A stretch of 64,000 bases of DNA from Thermomonas carbonis (GCF_014396975.1 NZ_CP060719.1:3072001-3136000); one strand, 5' to 3'; numbered from the stretch's first letter, positions 37,324 through 47,014 are shown. Program-made: numbers and translations. Notes: generated from the sequence alone by a model not told the origin.

Positions 37324-38109
37324 ATGAGCGAACCCTTGCAATTGCACCGCGATGGGCAGGTCGCCCGCCTGCGGATGGCCCGCGCGCAGGTGCACAACGC
37401 CTTCGATGCCGCGCTGATCGCGGGACTGACCGCCGCACTGGACGAGGTCGCCGCCGACACCGCGATTCGCGTGCTGGTGCTGGAGGCCGAAGGCACTTCG
37501 TTCTCCGCTGGAGCGGATCTGAACTGGATGCGTGGCATGGCCGCCGCCAGCGAGGCCGATAACCGCACCGACTCGCTCGCCCTTGCCCGTCTGATGCGCA
37601 CGCTGGACGAACTGCCGAAACCGACCATCGCCGCCGTGCAAGGTTCGGCGTTTGGTGGCGGCGTGGGCCTGGTGGCCTGCTGCGACATCGCCATCGCCGC
37701 GCGCGGCGCGAAGTTCGGCCTGACCGAAAGCAGGCTCGGACTACTACCAGCCGTGATCTCGCCCTACGTCATCGCCGCGATCGGCGCACGCAACGCGCGA
37801 CGCTATTTCGCGACCGCGGAACTGTTCGATGCGGATGAAGCCCTGCGCATCGGCCTGCTGCACGACGTGGTCAATCCGACCGCGCTGGATACCGCCGTGC
37901 AGCGGCAAATCGAGTTGTTGCTGAAAGCCGGCCCGGTCGCCAGCGCCAACGCGAAAGCCCTCGTGCGCGATGTCTGCGCGCATGCCGATGGCGCGAAGCA
38001 CGACGCCGACAACGCCAGCCTGATCGCCCGCCTGCGCGTGTCACCGGAAGGCCAGGAAGGCCTGTCCGCCTTCCTCGACAAGCGCAAGCCGCGCTGGATC
38101 ACGGAGTAA
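37324..38109 (+). CDS. liuC: Enoyl-CoA hydratase, methylglutaconyl-CoA hydratase type
   Basis: 261 residues of the crotonase family. Marks: SAGADLNWMRGMA (oxyanion hole and CoA site, about 62-74), and AAVQGSAFGGGVGLVACCDI (about 105-124), with the catalytic region FGLTESRLGLLPAVISPYVI following; LLPAVISPYV is characteristic of LiuC. It hydrates 3-methylglutaconyl-CoA to HMG-CoA. It is divergent from feoA and starts the cluster liuC-VOC-liuD-lipoprotein-liuE; five bases separate it from the VOC gene. Confidence 0.92.
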   Translation: MSEPLQLHRDGQVARLRMARAQVHNAFDAALIAGLTAALDEVAADTAIRVLVLEAEGTSFSAGADLNWMRGMAAASEADNRTDSLALARLMRTLDELPKPTIAAVQGSAFGGGVGLVACCDIAIAARGAKFGLTESRLGLLPAVISPYVIAAIGARNARRYFATAELFDADEALRIGLLHDVVNPTALDTAVQRQIELLLKAGPVASANAKALVRDVCAHADGAKHDADNASLIARLRVSPEGQEGLSAFLDKRKPRWITE

Positions 38110-38113
38110 CGCC

Positions 38114-38509
38114 ATGCTCGACCACGTAGGCATCCCCGTTTCCGATTACGCACGCAGCCTCGCGTTCTACACGCAGGCGCTGGCACCGCTGGGCATCGGC
38201 CTGATCATGGAAGTGCCGCAGGAAGAGATCGCCGGCGCCAAGGCCGCGGGCTTCGGCCACCAGGGCAAGCCGTACTTCTGGTTCGGCGATGACGGCGCGC
38301 CCGGGCAGCACACGCATGTCGCCTTCGCCGTCGACAGCCGCGCGAAGGTCGATGCCTTCCATGCCGCCGCGCTCGCTGCCGGTGGTCGCGACAACGGCGC
38401 GCCCGGCCTGCGCCCGCATTACCACCCGGATTACTACGGCGCGTTCGTGCTGGACCCCGACGGACACAACGTCGAAGCGGTCTGCCACCTGCCGGACGCC
38501 AGCGCCTGA
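38114..38509 (+). CDS. VOC (glyoxalase-like) protein in the liu cluster
   Basis: 131 residues. N-terminal strand MLDHVGIPVSDYARSLAFYT (His4 as a likely metal ligand), middle QHTHVAFAV (His near residue 62), and C-terminal GAFVLDPDGHNVEAVCH with a Glu near residue 123, giving a plausible metal site of H-H-E type. This is the two-module VOC layout. It lies between liuC and liuD and overlaps the liuD start by one base, so it is cotranslated with leucine catabolism, but its substrate is unknown. Confidence 0.85.
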   Translation: MLDHVGIPVSDYARSLAFYTQALAPLGIGLIMEVPQEEIAGAKAAGFGHQGKPYFWFGDDGAPGQHTHVAFAVDSRAKVDAFHAAALAAGGRDNGAPGLRPHYHPDYYGAFVLDPDGHNVEAVCHLPDASA

Positions 38510-40503
38510 TGTTCCACACCATCCTCATCGCCAACCGCGGCGAGATCGCCTGCCGGGTGATCCGCACCGCGCGCAAGCTCGGCATCCGCACCGTTGCGGT
38601 GTTCTCCGACGCCGATGCCGACGCGCAGCACGTGCGCCTGGCAGACGAAGCGCACCACATCGGTGGCGCGCGTCCGCAGGACAGCTATCTGCGCGGCGAG
38701 GCGATCATCGAGGTCGCGAAGAAGAGCGGCGCGCAGGCGATTCATCCGGGTTACGGCTTCCTGTCCGAGAACGCGGATTTCGCCGATGCAGTGCTCGCCG
38801 CCGGCATCGCCTTCATCGGCCCGTCCGGCGCGTCGATGCGCAAGATGGGCAGCAAGGCCGGTGCCAAGGATCTGATGGCGGCGGCCGGCGTGCCGGTGGT
38901 GCCGGGTTACACCGGCGAAGACCAGTCGCCCGATCTGTTGCAGCGCGAAGCCGACGCCATGGGCTATCCGCTGATGATCAAGGCCGCGCACGGCGGCGGC
39001 GGCAAGGGCATGCGCATAGTGCGCACGCACGACGAATTCCTGCCGAACCTTGAAAGCTGCCAGCGCGAAGCACGCAACGCCTTCGGCCGCGACCGCGTGC
39101 TGCTGGAGCGCTACATCGAGCATCCGCGGCACATCGAGATCCAGGTGTTCGGGGATTCGCATGGCGGCGCACTCCACCTCAACGAACGCGAATGCTCGGC
39201 GCAGCGTCGCTACCAGAAGGTGCTGGAAGAATCGCCCTCGGTGTTCCTCACTCCCGAGCTGCGCGCAAAAATGGGCGCGGCCGCGGTGCAGGCGGCGCAT
39301 GCGATCGATTACGCGAACGCCGGGACCGTCGAATTCATCGTCGGTGCCGACGGCGGTTTCTATTTCATGGAGATCAACACGCGGCTGCAGGTGGAGCATC
39401 CGGTCACCGAGGAAGTCACCGGGCTGGACCTGGTCGAATGGCAGCTGCGGATCGCCGCCGGCGAGAAACTCCCGTTGACGCAGGAGCAGATCGAACAGCA
39501 GGGCCACGCCATCGAAGTGCGGCTGTATGCCGAAGATCCGGACGCCGGCTTCCTGCCCGGCTCCGGCACGTTGCAGACGCTGCGTTTGCCTATGCCATCA
39601 CGCAATGTGCGTATCGATTCCGGCGTGGTCGAAGGCGACACCGTGACGATCTTCTACGACCCGATGATCGCCAAGCTGATCGTATGGGACGAGGATCGCC
39701 CGCGCGCCCTCGCCCGCATGCGCGAGGCGCTGGCCGCCTGCGAGATCGCCGGCCCGAAATCCAACATCGCGTTCCTGGAGCGGCTGGTGCGGCATCCGGC
39801 GGTGGTCGGCGGCAGCATCGACACCGGCTACCTGGATCGCCACCTCGACGAATTCCTGTCGCCTGCGCAGACCGATCGCGTGCTGCTGCTCGCCGCGGCC
39901 ACCACGCGCCTGCTGGCGCAGGAAGCGGATGCGCGCACCGCCGCCGCGATCGGCAGCGATCCGGGCTCGCCGTGGGCGATCGCCGATGGCTGGCGGCTGG
40001 GCTACGGCGGCAGCCGGCGGCTGGCATTCGCCGAGGGCGGGACGCGGATCGAACTGGTTGCGCGCGGCCACAGCGGCGATTACGTAATCGAGCTGGACGG
40101 TGCATCGCACACGGTCTCCGGCGCGCGCCTGGATGATGAAGCGCTGAGCGCGCGCATCGACGGCGACATGCGTCGCTTCCGCGCGTTGTCGGATGGCGAC
40201 GACGTACTGGTCCACGATGGCCGGCAACGGCTGCGCCTGCACGCCGAGGCGGTGTATCGTCGTGAAGGCGGCGATGGCGGATCGTCTGAACACCGCATCC
40301 GCGCGCCGATGCCGGGCCGCGTGGTGGTGGTGCAGAAGCAGCCGGGCGATGCGGTCAGCGCAGGGGACGTGGTGCTGGTGATCGAGGCGATGAAGATGGA
40401 ACTGGCGCTCAAGGCACCACGCGATGGCGTACTGGCCGAGGTGCGCGCGCAGGCCGGCGACTTCGTCGAGGGCGATGCGGTGTTGGCGACACTGGAGCAA
40501 TGA
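38509..40503 (+). CDS. liuD: Methylcrotonoyl-CoA carboxylase alpha (biotin) subunit
   Basis: 664 residues: biotin carboxylase domain with FHTILIANRGEIACRVIRTA, the glycine-rich ATP loop HGGGGKGMRI (about 161-170) and RLQVEHPVTEEVTGLDLVEW, then a linker and a C-terminal biotin carboxyl carrier with the biotinylated Lys in EAMKMELAL (about residue 628). It carboxylates biotin for the LiuB-dependent carboxylation of 3-methylcrotonyl-CoA. Starts one base inside the stop of the VOC gene. Confidence 0.94.
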   Translation: MFHTILIANRGEIACRVIRTARKLGIRTVAVFSDADADAQHVRLADEAHHIGGARPQDSYLRGEAIIEVAKKSGAQAIHPGYGFLSENADFADAVLAAGIAFIGPSGASMRKMGSKAGAKDLMAAAGVPVVPGYTGEDQSPDLLQREADAMGYPLMIKAAHGGGGKGMRIVRTHDEFLPNLESCQREARNAFGRDRVLLERYIEHPRHIEIQVFGDSHGGALHLNERECSAQRRYQKVLEESPSVFLTPELRAKMGAAAVQAAHAIDYANAGTVEFIVGADGGFYFMEINTRLQVEHPVTEEVTGLDLVEWQLRIAAGEKLPLTQEQIEQQGHAIEVRLYAEDPDAGFLPGSGTLQTLRLPMPSRNVRIDSGVVEGDTVTIFYDPMIAKLIVWDEDRPRALARMREALAACEIAGPKSNIAFLERLVRHPAVVGGSIDTGYLDRHLDEFLSPAQTDRVLLLAAATTRLLAQEADARTAAAIGSDPGSPWAIADGWRLGYGGSRRLAFAEGGTRIELVARGHSGDYVIELDGASHTVSGARLDDEALSARIDGDMRRFRALSDGDDVLVHDGRQRLRLHAEAVYRREGGDGGSSEHRIRAPMPGRVVVVQKQPGDAVSAGDVVLVIEAMKMELALKAPRDGVLAEVRAQAGDFVEGDAVLATLEQ

Positions 40504-41144
40504 CGATGCATCGAACCGCCTGCCTGGCCTTGCTGACCCTGTTGCTGTGCCTCGGCGGCTGTTCGACCACCGTGTTCGAGTCCCTGCCTACTGGCAGCAC
40601 CACCGACTGCGACCCGGCCTGGCCTGGCCGCTGGGAACCGGTTGGCACCGCAGATGACCCGATGAAGCCGCGGGGCGTGGTGGAGATCGCCGCCGATTGC
40701 AGGAGCGCGACCACCAAGGGCGAAACCAAGCCGGTGCATCTGACCCTGATCGACACCGGCGCAGGCCAGTACCTGCAGTTGCACAACGACTCCGGCAAGC
40801 CGGACTGCGTCGGCGACGGCAACGCGCACTGCGGCGCCGCCCTGCTCCGCTACGAACGCGACGGCGACAGCATGCGCCTCTACGACGCCGACCATGCGTG
40901 GATCGCCGCAGCGATCAAGGCGAAGAAGATCGAAGGCACCAGCACGCGACCCGACACCAAAGGCCTGAAGACCAAGGAGCCGACGTACAACAATTTCATC
41001 GCGGGCGATGGCAAACGCATCGCCAAGCTGTTGCGGCAGCATCCGCAATTGTTCGTGCGCGAGCCGCTGATGATCCTGCGACGCGTTCCGGCCGAAGACG
41101 CCACGGCCGTCGACGCCACGCCTGCACCTGCGCAGGAGCCGTGA
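40500..41144 (+). CDS. Lipoprotein of unknown function in the liu cluster
   Basis: 214 residues: lipobox LGGC gives a lipidated Cys at residue 21 (MTMHRTACLALLTLLLCLGG). The mature protein has about four further cysteines (DCDPAWPG, ADCRSATTKG, DCVGDGNAHCG) that could form disulfides. I do not recognise the family. The start overlaps the liuD stop by four bases and liuE begins one base after its stop, so it is tightly embedded in the operon, which is odd for an envelope protein. Confidence 0.7.
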   Translation: MTMHRTACLALLTLLLCLGGCSTTVFESLPTGSTTDCDPAWPGRWEPVGTADDPMKPRGVVEIAADCRSATTKGETKPVHLTLIDTGAGQYLQLHNDSGKPDCVGDGNAHCGAALLRYERDGDSMRLYDADHAWIAAAIKAKKIEGTSTRPDTKGLKTKEPTYNNFIAGDGKRIAKLLRQHPQLFVREPLMILRRVPAEDATAVDATPAPAQEP

Positions 41145-41145
41145 G

Positions 41146-42042
41146 ATGGGGTTTCCCGCGGACGTGCGCATCGTCGAGGTTGGCCCGCGCGACGGCCTGC
41201 AGAACGAAAAAATCGACATCGGCACCGCCCACAAGATCGAACTGATCGATCGGTTATCGAAGACCGGCCTGCGCAGCATCGAGGCCACTGCGTTCGTCAG
41301 CCCGAAATGGGTACCGCAGATGGCCGATGCCGCAGAGGTTCTGGCCGGGATCACTCGCGCGCCCGGGATTTCGTATCCGGTGCTGGTGCCGAACGAACAG
41401 GGCTACGAACGCGCGCGCGCAGCCGGCGCGGCCGAAGTCGCGGTGTTCACCGCCGCTTCCGAGGCATTCAACCTGAAGAACACCAACGCCACCGTCGCGC
41501 AGTCGCTGGATCGCTTCCGGCCGGTGCTGGAACGGGCACATGCCGACGGCGTGCGCGTGCGCGGCTACGTCTCCACCGTGCTGGGCTGCCCCTACCAGGG
41601 CGAAGTACCGCTGGCCGATGTGGTGCGGGTCGCCCGCGAGCTGCATGCGATGGGTTGCTACGAAATCTCGCTGGGCGACACCATCGGCATCGGCACGCCG
41701 GTGAAGGCGCGGGCGATGCTGCAAGCGGTCGCCGCGGAGGTGCCGATGGCGGCGCTGGCGATCCATTTCCACGACACCTACGGGCAGGCACTGGCGAACG
41801 TGCTGGCCTGCCTGGAAGAAGGCGTGGCGGTGGTGGACAGCGCGGTGTCGGGTGCCGGCGGCTGTCCGTACGCGAAGGGCGCCAGCGGCAACGTGGCAAG
41901 CGAGGACGTGGTCTACATGCTGCACGGACTGGGCATCCGCACCGGTATCGACCTGCCCTTGCTGGCCGAGACCGGCCGCTGGCTGGCCGCCCTGTTGGGA
42001 CGCGACACCGGCAGCAAGGTCGGCAAGGCGTTGGGGGCCTGA
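41146..42042 (+). CDS. liuE: Hydroxymethylglutaryl-CoA lyase
   Basis: 298 residues of the HMGL-like TIM-barrel family. It splits HMG-CoA to acetoacetate and acetyl-CoA. Marks: VGPRDGLQNE (about 10-19, catalytic Arg-Asp), FHDTYGQALAN (metal His) and the signature SAVSGAGGCPYAKGASGNVA (catalytic Cys, about 231-250). The stop shares a base with the ATG of the following GGDEF-EAL gene (TGATG). Confidence 0.94.
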   Translation: MGFPADVRIVEVGPRDGLQNEKIDIGTAHKIELIDRLSKTGLRSIEATAFVSPKWVPQMADAAEVLAGITRAPGISYPVLVPNEQGYERARAAGAAEVAVFTAASEAFNLKNTNATVAQSLDRFRPVLERAHADGVRVRGYVSTVLGCPYQGEVPLADVVRVARELHAMGCYEISLGDTIGIGTPVKARAMLQAVAAEVPMAALAIHFHDTYGQALANVLACLEEGVAVVDSAVSGAGGCPYAKGASGNVASEDVVYMLHGLGIRTGIDLPLLAETGRWLAALLGRDTGSKVGKALGA

Positions 42043-44609
42043 TGAACGCCCCGTCCGTGCCGCCGCATCCCGCCGCAACGGACGTGGCATCGAGCGATGC
42101 GCAGGCGCTGGCGCTGGCCTTGCGGGACGCAGCCGCCGATCCCGGCCTGTCGCCCGCGATGCACGCCTTGCTGCTGCAGGCTGGCGATGCGCTGGTCGGC
42201 GCGCAGCTGACGATCGAGGCCGGCAACCTGCGCTACCGCGCGCTGTTCGACGCGGTGCCCGACCCGGTCAGCGTGCTGGCCCGCGACGGCACCGTGCTGG
42301 ACCTCAACAAGGCCGGCATGCGCGCCTACAAGCGGCCGCGCGAGGACATCATCGGCCAGCCGATCGAAGTGCTGAACCCGGACCTGCCGCGCGACCACCT
42401 GGTGCCGGTGCTGGAAACCCTCGATCGCGGCGAAACCTACGTCATCGAAGTCACCAACATGCGCGCCGATGGCAGCCGCTTCCCGGTGGAAGTGCATTCG
42501 GCCAACCTGCTCTATGACGGCCAGGATGCGATGGTCGCGGTCGCCCGCGACCTCAGCGCCCGGCACGATGCCGAAGTCCGCTACAACAGCCTGGTCGAGG
42601 GCATCGACAAGGCGATCACCCTGCAGGATCGGCAGGGCCGGGTGCACTACATGAATGCCGCGGCGAGCCGGATCTACGGCATCGGCGGCGACGATTCCAA
42701 CCATCGCGAGCCGGACTGGAACGACTGGCTGGTGGTGGACGAAGACGGCCGCTTCCTGCCGTTCGAGTTGCATCCTGCATCGCGCGCGCTGGCCACTGGC
42801 CAGGCAGTCAGCAGCGTCGTGATCGGCCTGTTCCGGCGGAGTACGCAACGGCTGCTGTGGCTGTCGGTGACCGCGGTGCCGCAGTTCGCGCCGGGTGCCG
42901 ACCATGCGGAGCTGGTGCTGACCCTGAGCAGCGACATCACCGAGCTGCAACGCGACAAGGCCCTGTTCGACCGCGTGCAGGAACTGGCCCAGATCGGCGG
43001 CTGGCAATGGGATCGCGCCAGCGGCGCGCTCTACCTCACCAGAGAAGCGCACCGGATCCTTGGTGCCGCCCGCGCGCTCGCGTCCATGCACGAAGTCCTC
43101 GCGTGTCTACTCGAAGACGACCGCAAGCGCCTGCATCGCACCTTGCAATCGATCTGCGACGGCACCGGCTTCGAGCTGGAACTGCAGGGCGCGCAGGCCG
43201 ATGGCACGCCGTTCTGGGTGCGCATGATCGGCGAGCCCGATCCGCACGATCCGGGCAGCGACCGCCTGAGCGGCACCCTGCAGGACATCACCGAACGCAA
43301 GCATGCGGAGCAGACCCTGCGCATGCAGGCGCAGACCGATGCCCTCACCGGCCTGATGAACCGCGACGCGATCCTCGAACAGATCGAATTGCGCATGCGC
43401 AATCCGGCCCATTCCGGGTTGTGCCTGCTGTACATCGACCTGGACCGCTTCAAGATCGTCAACGACGTGCTGGGCCACAACGCCGGCGACACCCTGCTGG
43501 TCGATGCCGCGCAACGCATTGCCGGCGCGGTTGGTACCGAGGGCCTGATCGCGCGTTTCGGCGGCGACGAGTTCCTGGTGGCATGCCGCGCTGACGACGA
43601 CCACGAACGCCCGCAACGATTGGCGAAGCAGATCCAGCAGGCCTTCGGCGAACCGTTCCGGCTCGGCAAGGACGAGTTCAACGTCACCACCAGCATCGGC
43701 ATCGCCCGCGCGCCGGACGATGGCGATACCCCGAACCAGCTGATCCAGAGCGCCGACGTGGCGATGTACGACAGCAAGCGCCGGCAACGCAACGGCTTCC
43801 AGTCGTTCTCGCCGGAGTTGGCCAGCCGGCAGCACGAGCGTTTGCAGACCGAAACACAGCTGCGCCGCGCGCTCGACAAGGGCGAGTTCCACCTGGTCTA
43901 CCAGCCGCAGGTCGACCTGCGCACCGGCCGCATCCTCTACGCGGAGGCGCTGGTGCGCTGGCGCAACCCGCAGCTCGGCGAGATGCGCCCGGACCGGTTC
44001 ATCGAGCTTGCCGAAACCACCGGCGACATCGTGCGCATCGGCCAGTGGGTCCTGCAGGAGGCCTGCGCGCAGATGCGTCGCTGGCGCGAGCAGGACCTGC
44101 CGATCCAGCGGGTCGCGGTGAATGTCTCGTACCGGCAGTTCGGTGCGGACGACTTCGGCCAGGGCGTGCAGCGGGTCCTGCACGAGGCCGGCCTGCCCGG
44201 CCATGCACTCGAGCTCGAGCTGACCGAACGCGTGCTGGTCGATGACGCGGCGGACTCGCTGGCGGTGTTCGATGCTCTGCGCAGGCTTGGCGTGCAATTG
44301 TCGATCGACGATTTCGGCGAGGGCTACAGCGCGCTCAACTACCTGCGCCGGCTGCCGATCCATGCGCTGAAGCTCAGCCAGACTTTCATCAAGGGCGTGC
44401 CGGGCAAGCCCTCAGACGTGGCGATCTGCCAGGCGGTGGCCGGCATCGCCGGCAGCCTGGGACTGGGCCTGGTCGCCGAGGGGATCGAGACCGAAGCCCA
44501 GCGCGATTTCCTGATCAGGCTCGGGGTCAAGGTCGGCCAGGGGTTCCTGTTCGCCCCGGGCTTGTTGCCGGGCGAATTCGCCAAGCGCGTGATCGCGCAA
44601 CAGGACTGA
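42042..44609 (+). CDS. PAS-PAS-PAS-GGDEF-EAL c-di-GMP enzyme
   Basis: 855 residues, cytosolic: two or three PAS-like domains (about 65-170, 180-300, 305-420), then GGDEF (about 425-590; ARFGGDEF near 506) and EAL (about 605-850; YAEALVRW near 635, ELTERVLVDD, IDDFGEGYS). Both catalytic motifs look intact, so it could synthesise and/or degrade c-di-GMP. No membrane segment. It starts within the liuE stop, indicating coexpression with leucine catabolism. The sensed signal is unknown; the PAS domains lack an obvious haem or flavin signature. Confidence 0.92.
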   Translation: MNAPSVPPHPAATDVASSDAQALALALRDAAADPGLSPAMHALLLQAGDALVGAQLTIEAGNLRYRALFDAVPDPVSVLARDGTVLDLNKAGMRAYKRPREDIIGQPIEVLNPDLPRDHLVPVLETLDRGETYVIEVTNMRADGSRFPVEVHSANLLYDGQDAMVAVARDLSARHDAEVRYNSLVEGIDKAITLQDRQGRVHYMNAAASRIYGIGGDDSNHREPDWNDWLVVDEDGRFLPFELHPASRALATGQAVSSVVIGLFRRSTQRLLWLSVTAVPQFAPGADHAELVLTLSSDITELQRDKALFDRVQELAQIGGWQWDRASGALYLTREAHRILGAARALASMHEVLACLLEDDRKRLHRTLQSICDGTGFELELQGAQADGTPFWVRMIGEPDPHDPGSDRLSGTLQDITERKHAEQTLRMQAQTDALTGLMNRDAILEQIELRMRNPAHSGLCLLYIDLDRFKIVNDVLGHNAGDTLLVDAAQRIAGAVGTEGLIARFGGDEFLVACRADDDHERPQRLAKQIQQAFGEPFRLGKDEFNVTTSIGIARAPDDGDTPNQLIQSADVAMYDSKRRQRNGFQSFSPELASRQHERLQTETQLRRALDKGEFHLVYQPQVDLRTGRILYAEALVRWRNPQLGEMRPDRFIELAETTGDIVRIGQWVLQEACAQMRRWREQDLPIQRVAVNVSYRQFGADDFGQGVQRVLHEAGLPGHALELELTERVLVDDAADSLAVFDALRRLGVQLSIDDFGEGYSALNYLRRLPIHALKLSQTFIKGVPGKPSDVAICQAVAGIAGSLGLGLVAEGIETEAQRDFLIRLGVKVGQGFLFAPGLLPGEFAKRVIAQQD

Positions 44610-44613
44610 GCGT

Positions 44614-45117
44614 ATGGCGCTGCCAGGCAACACGTCGATTCGACCGATTCACCTCGATGACGATGCCGCGATGGCCGCGATCATCCGCACGGTGATGCCT
44701 GAATTCGGCGCGACCGGCTGCGGCTTCGCGATCAGCGACCCCGAAGTGGACTGGATGTCGCGTGCGTATGCCGAGCCGCGGCATGCGTATTTCGTGGTCG
44801 AACGCGACGGCCGTGTCATCGGCGGTGCCGGTGTCGCACCGCTGGCCGGCGACGATGGCGACACCTGCGAACTGCGCAAGATGTATTTCCTGCCCGAGGC
44901 ACGCGGCAGCGGTGCCGGTGCGGCGATGATGGCCGCATGCCTGGAGGCGGCGCGAAGCTTCGGTTTCCGCCAGTGCTACCTGGAAACCCTGACCGGCATG
45001 GACGCGGCGATGCGGTTGTATGAGCGCAGCGGCTTCCGCCGGATCGACGGGCCGATGGGCGCGACCGGGCATGGCGGCTGCAATACGTTCTACCTGCTCG
45101 ACCTCGCTTCGCCATAG
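44614..45117 (+). CDS. GNAT family N-acetyltransferase
   Basis: 167 residues: central strands and the acetyl-CoA loop LRKMYFLPEARGSGAGAAMM (about 88-107, with R-x-x-G-x-G/A), and the C-terminal YLETLTGMDAAMRLYERSGF. Substrate unknown. It starts four bases after the GGDEF-EAL gene and may belong to the same operon. Confidence 0.88.
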   Translation: MALPGNTSIRPIHLDDDAAMAAIIRTVMPEFGATGCGFAISDPEVDWMSRAYAEPRHAYFVVERDGRVIGGAGVAPLAGDDGDTCELRKMYFLPEARGSGAGAAMMAACLEAARSFGFRQCYLETLTGMDAAMRLYERSGFRRIDGPMGATGHGGCNTFYLLDLASP

Positions 45118-45365
45118 TCCGCGACGGGCCTGCCGCCGGGGGCTGCTCGCGGCTCAATGCGAACGTCCTGTTCGATATCGCCGACGTGCGCTCGGCAAGC
45201 CGACCCTGCCCGGCACAGCGTGCCCGGCGTTCGCGTGCGCCGCGCGGCAATGCCGCGCAATATGGCGCGCGCTCACCCATGGCGCACTCTCCGCAGCCCC
45301 CGGCGGCAGGCCCCTCGCTCATCGCAGTTCGGTAAAATCGCGGTTTCCGCCCGCAGGAACCCCGC

Positions 45366-46136
45366 ATGCAACTTTCCAATGCCCTCTCCGTGGTCACCGG
45401 AGGTGTCTCCGGCCTCGGCTTCGCGGTGGCGCAGCACCTGGTCGCCCACGGTGGCAAGGTCGCCCTCTTCGACGTCAACGACGACAAGGGCGCAGCCGCC
45501 GTCGCCGAACTCGGCGAGGCCAACGCGCGCTATTTCCGCACCGATGTCTCCGACGAAGCCGGCGTCGCCGCCAATGTCGCCGCGGCCAAGGACTTCCTCG
45601 GTGGCCTCAACGTCGCGGTGAACTGCGCCGGGATCCTCGGCGCCGGCCGCGTGCTTGGCCGCGATGGCGCGATGAAGCTGTCGCAGTTCCAGACCACGGT
45701 GATGGTCAACCTGGTCGGCAGCTTCAACGTGGCCAAGGCCTGCGCCGAACAGATGCAGGGCAACGCGGCCGGCAGCGACGGCGAGCGCGGCGTCATCGTC
45801 AACACCGCCTCGGTCGCCGCCTACGAAGGGCAGATCGGCCAGGCTGCGTATTCGGCCTCCAAGGGCGGCGTGGTCGGCATGACCCTGCCGATGGCGCGCG
45901 AACTGGCGCGTTTCGGCATCCGCGTGATGACGGTCGCACCCGGCATCTTCTGGACGCCGATGGTCGATGGCATGCCGGACGACGTGCAGCAGTCGCTGGC
46001 GGCATCGATTCCGTTCCCCTCGCGCCTCGGCAAGCCGGAGGAGTTCGCCGACCTGGTCGGGTACATCCTCGGCAACATCTACCTCAACGGCGAAACCATC
46101 CGCCTGGACGGCGCGACCCGGCTGGCATCGAAGTGA
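45366..46136 (+). CDS. SDR family dehydrogenase (3-hydroxyacyl-CoA dehydrogenase type)
   Basis: 256 residues of the short-chain dehydrogenase family: NAD-binding TGGVSGLGFAVA (about 12-23), NCAG (about 89-92), catalytic Ser in VIVNTASVAAYEGQ, and YSASKGG (Tyr and Lys). The IPFPSRLGKPEEFADLV and LNGETIRLDGATRL tail is that of the type-2 3-hydroxyacyl-CoA dehydrogenases, which act in isoleucine or short-chain acyl-CoA oxidation. AGGA lies upstream. The stop overlaps the GTG of the next gene. Confidence 0.9.
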   Translation: MQLSNALSVVTGGVSGLGFAVAQHLVAHGGKVALFDVNDDKGAAAVAELGEANARYFRTDVSDEAGVAANVAAAKDFLGGLNVAVNCAGILGAGRVLGRDGAMKLSQFQTTVMVNLVGSFNVAKACAEQMQGNAAGSDGERGVIVNTASVAAYEGQIGQAAYSASKGGVVGMTLPMARELARFGIRVMTVAPGIFWTPMVDGMPDDVQQSLAASIPFPSRLGKPEEFADLVGYILGNIYLNGETIRLDGATRLASK

Positions 46137-46423
46137 CCGACTACGGTTCGCGCGCCGAACGCTGGGTCGCCACCCGCTGGCCGACAATACGAGCACGCGG
46201 CATGTGGCGCTTCGTGCTGCTGAAAGGCGTGGCGTTCTGGGGTGGGCTGATGTTCGCCTTCCTCGCCATCATGATGCTGGTGCAGTTCGGCGTCGCGCAT
46301 CCGAAGTTCCCGCTGCTGCTCGCCGTCGCCCTGCCGCTGTGCGCAATCGGCGGGCTGGGCTGGGGCTTGCTGACCTGGTTCTTCAACGAGCGCATCTTCC
46401 GCGCCCTCCACAACTTCCGATAG
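46133..46423 (+). CDS. Small two-TM membrane protein, GTG start
   Basis: 96 residues with an amphipathic Arg/Trp-rich N-terminus ([20 protein letters not shown]), then two hydrophobic helices (about 29-50 and 58-80) and [12 protein letters not shown] at the end. The GTG at 46133 overlaps the SDR stop (GTGA), which is why it is preferred over the ATG at 46202 that would remove the conserved-looking N-terminus. Function unknown. Confidence 0.65.
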   Translation: MTDYGSRAERWVATRWPTIRARGMWRFVLLKGVAFWGGLMFAFLAIMMLVQFGVAHPKFPLLLAVALPLCAIGGLGWGLLTWFFNERIFRALHNFR

Positions 46424-46433
46424 AAGACATCCC

Positions 46434-47000
46434 ATGAAGGCTTTCGACATCAAGAAAGGCAACGTCGTCGAACACAACGGCAGCGTCTACCAGATCCGCG
46501 ACATCGAACGTAGCAGCCCGCAGGGCCGCGGCGGCAACGTCAAATTCCGCTTCACGATGTACAGCGTGCCGGGTGGCAGCAAGCTCGACCTGAGCGTGGG
46601 CGGCGACGACGAATTGAAAGAGGTCGAGCTCACGCGCCGGCAGGTGACGTATTCGTACAAGGATGGCGATGCGTTCGTGTTCCTCGATGACGAGGACTAC
46701 ACGCCCTACACGCTCGACGCCGAGGTGGTCGGCGATGCCGCCGGCTATATCGTCGACGAACTGACCGGCTGCTATGTGCAGATCATCGACGACCTGCCGG
46801 TCGCCATCCAGTTGCCGGCCAGCGTCGCCATCGAAGTGGTCGAGACCCCGCCGGAACTCAAGGGCGGCACCGCCACCAAACGCCCGAAGCCGGCGCGCCT
46901 GAGCACCGGCATCGAAATCATGGTGCCGGAGTACATCGGCAACGGCGAAAAGGTCATGGTCAACACGGCGACCGGCGAATTTGCGGGGCGCGCGGACTGA
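46434..47000 (+). CDS. yeiP: Elongation factor P-like protein YeiP (EfpL)
   Basis: 188 residues, three-domain EF-P fold. It ends in EFAGRAD, like E. coli YeiP, and has [18 protein letters not shown] and the [15 protein letters not shown]-terminal core. The tip loop reads [10 protein letters not shown] with Arg32 in place of the modified Lys of canonical EF-P; recent work shows this class (EfpL) relieves stalling at a broader set of motifs without that modification. It begins 10 bases after the small membrane protein gene. Confidence 0.93.
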   Translation: MKAFDIKKGNVVEHNGSVYQIRDIERSSPQGRGGNVKFRFTMYSVPGGSKLDLSVGGDDELKEVELTRRQVTYSYKDGDAFVFLDDEDYTPYTLDAEVVGDAAGYIVDELTGCYVQIIDDLPVAIQLPASVAIEVVETPPELKGGTATKRPKPARLSTGIEIMVPEYIGNGEKVMVNTATGEFAGRAD

Positions 47001-47014
47001 GCAACGCCGCTGCT

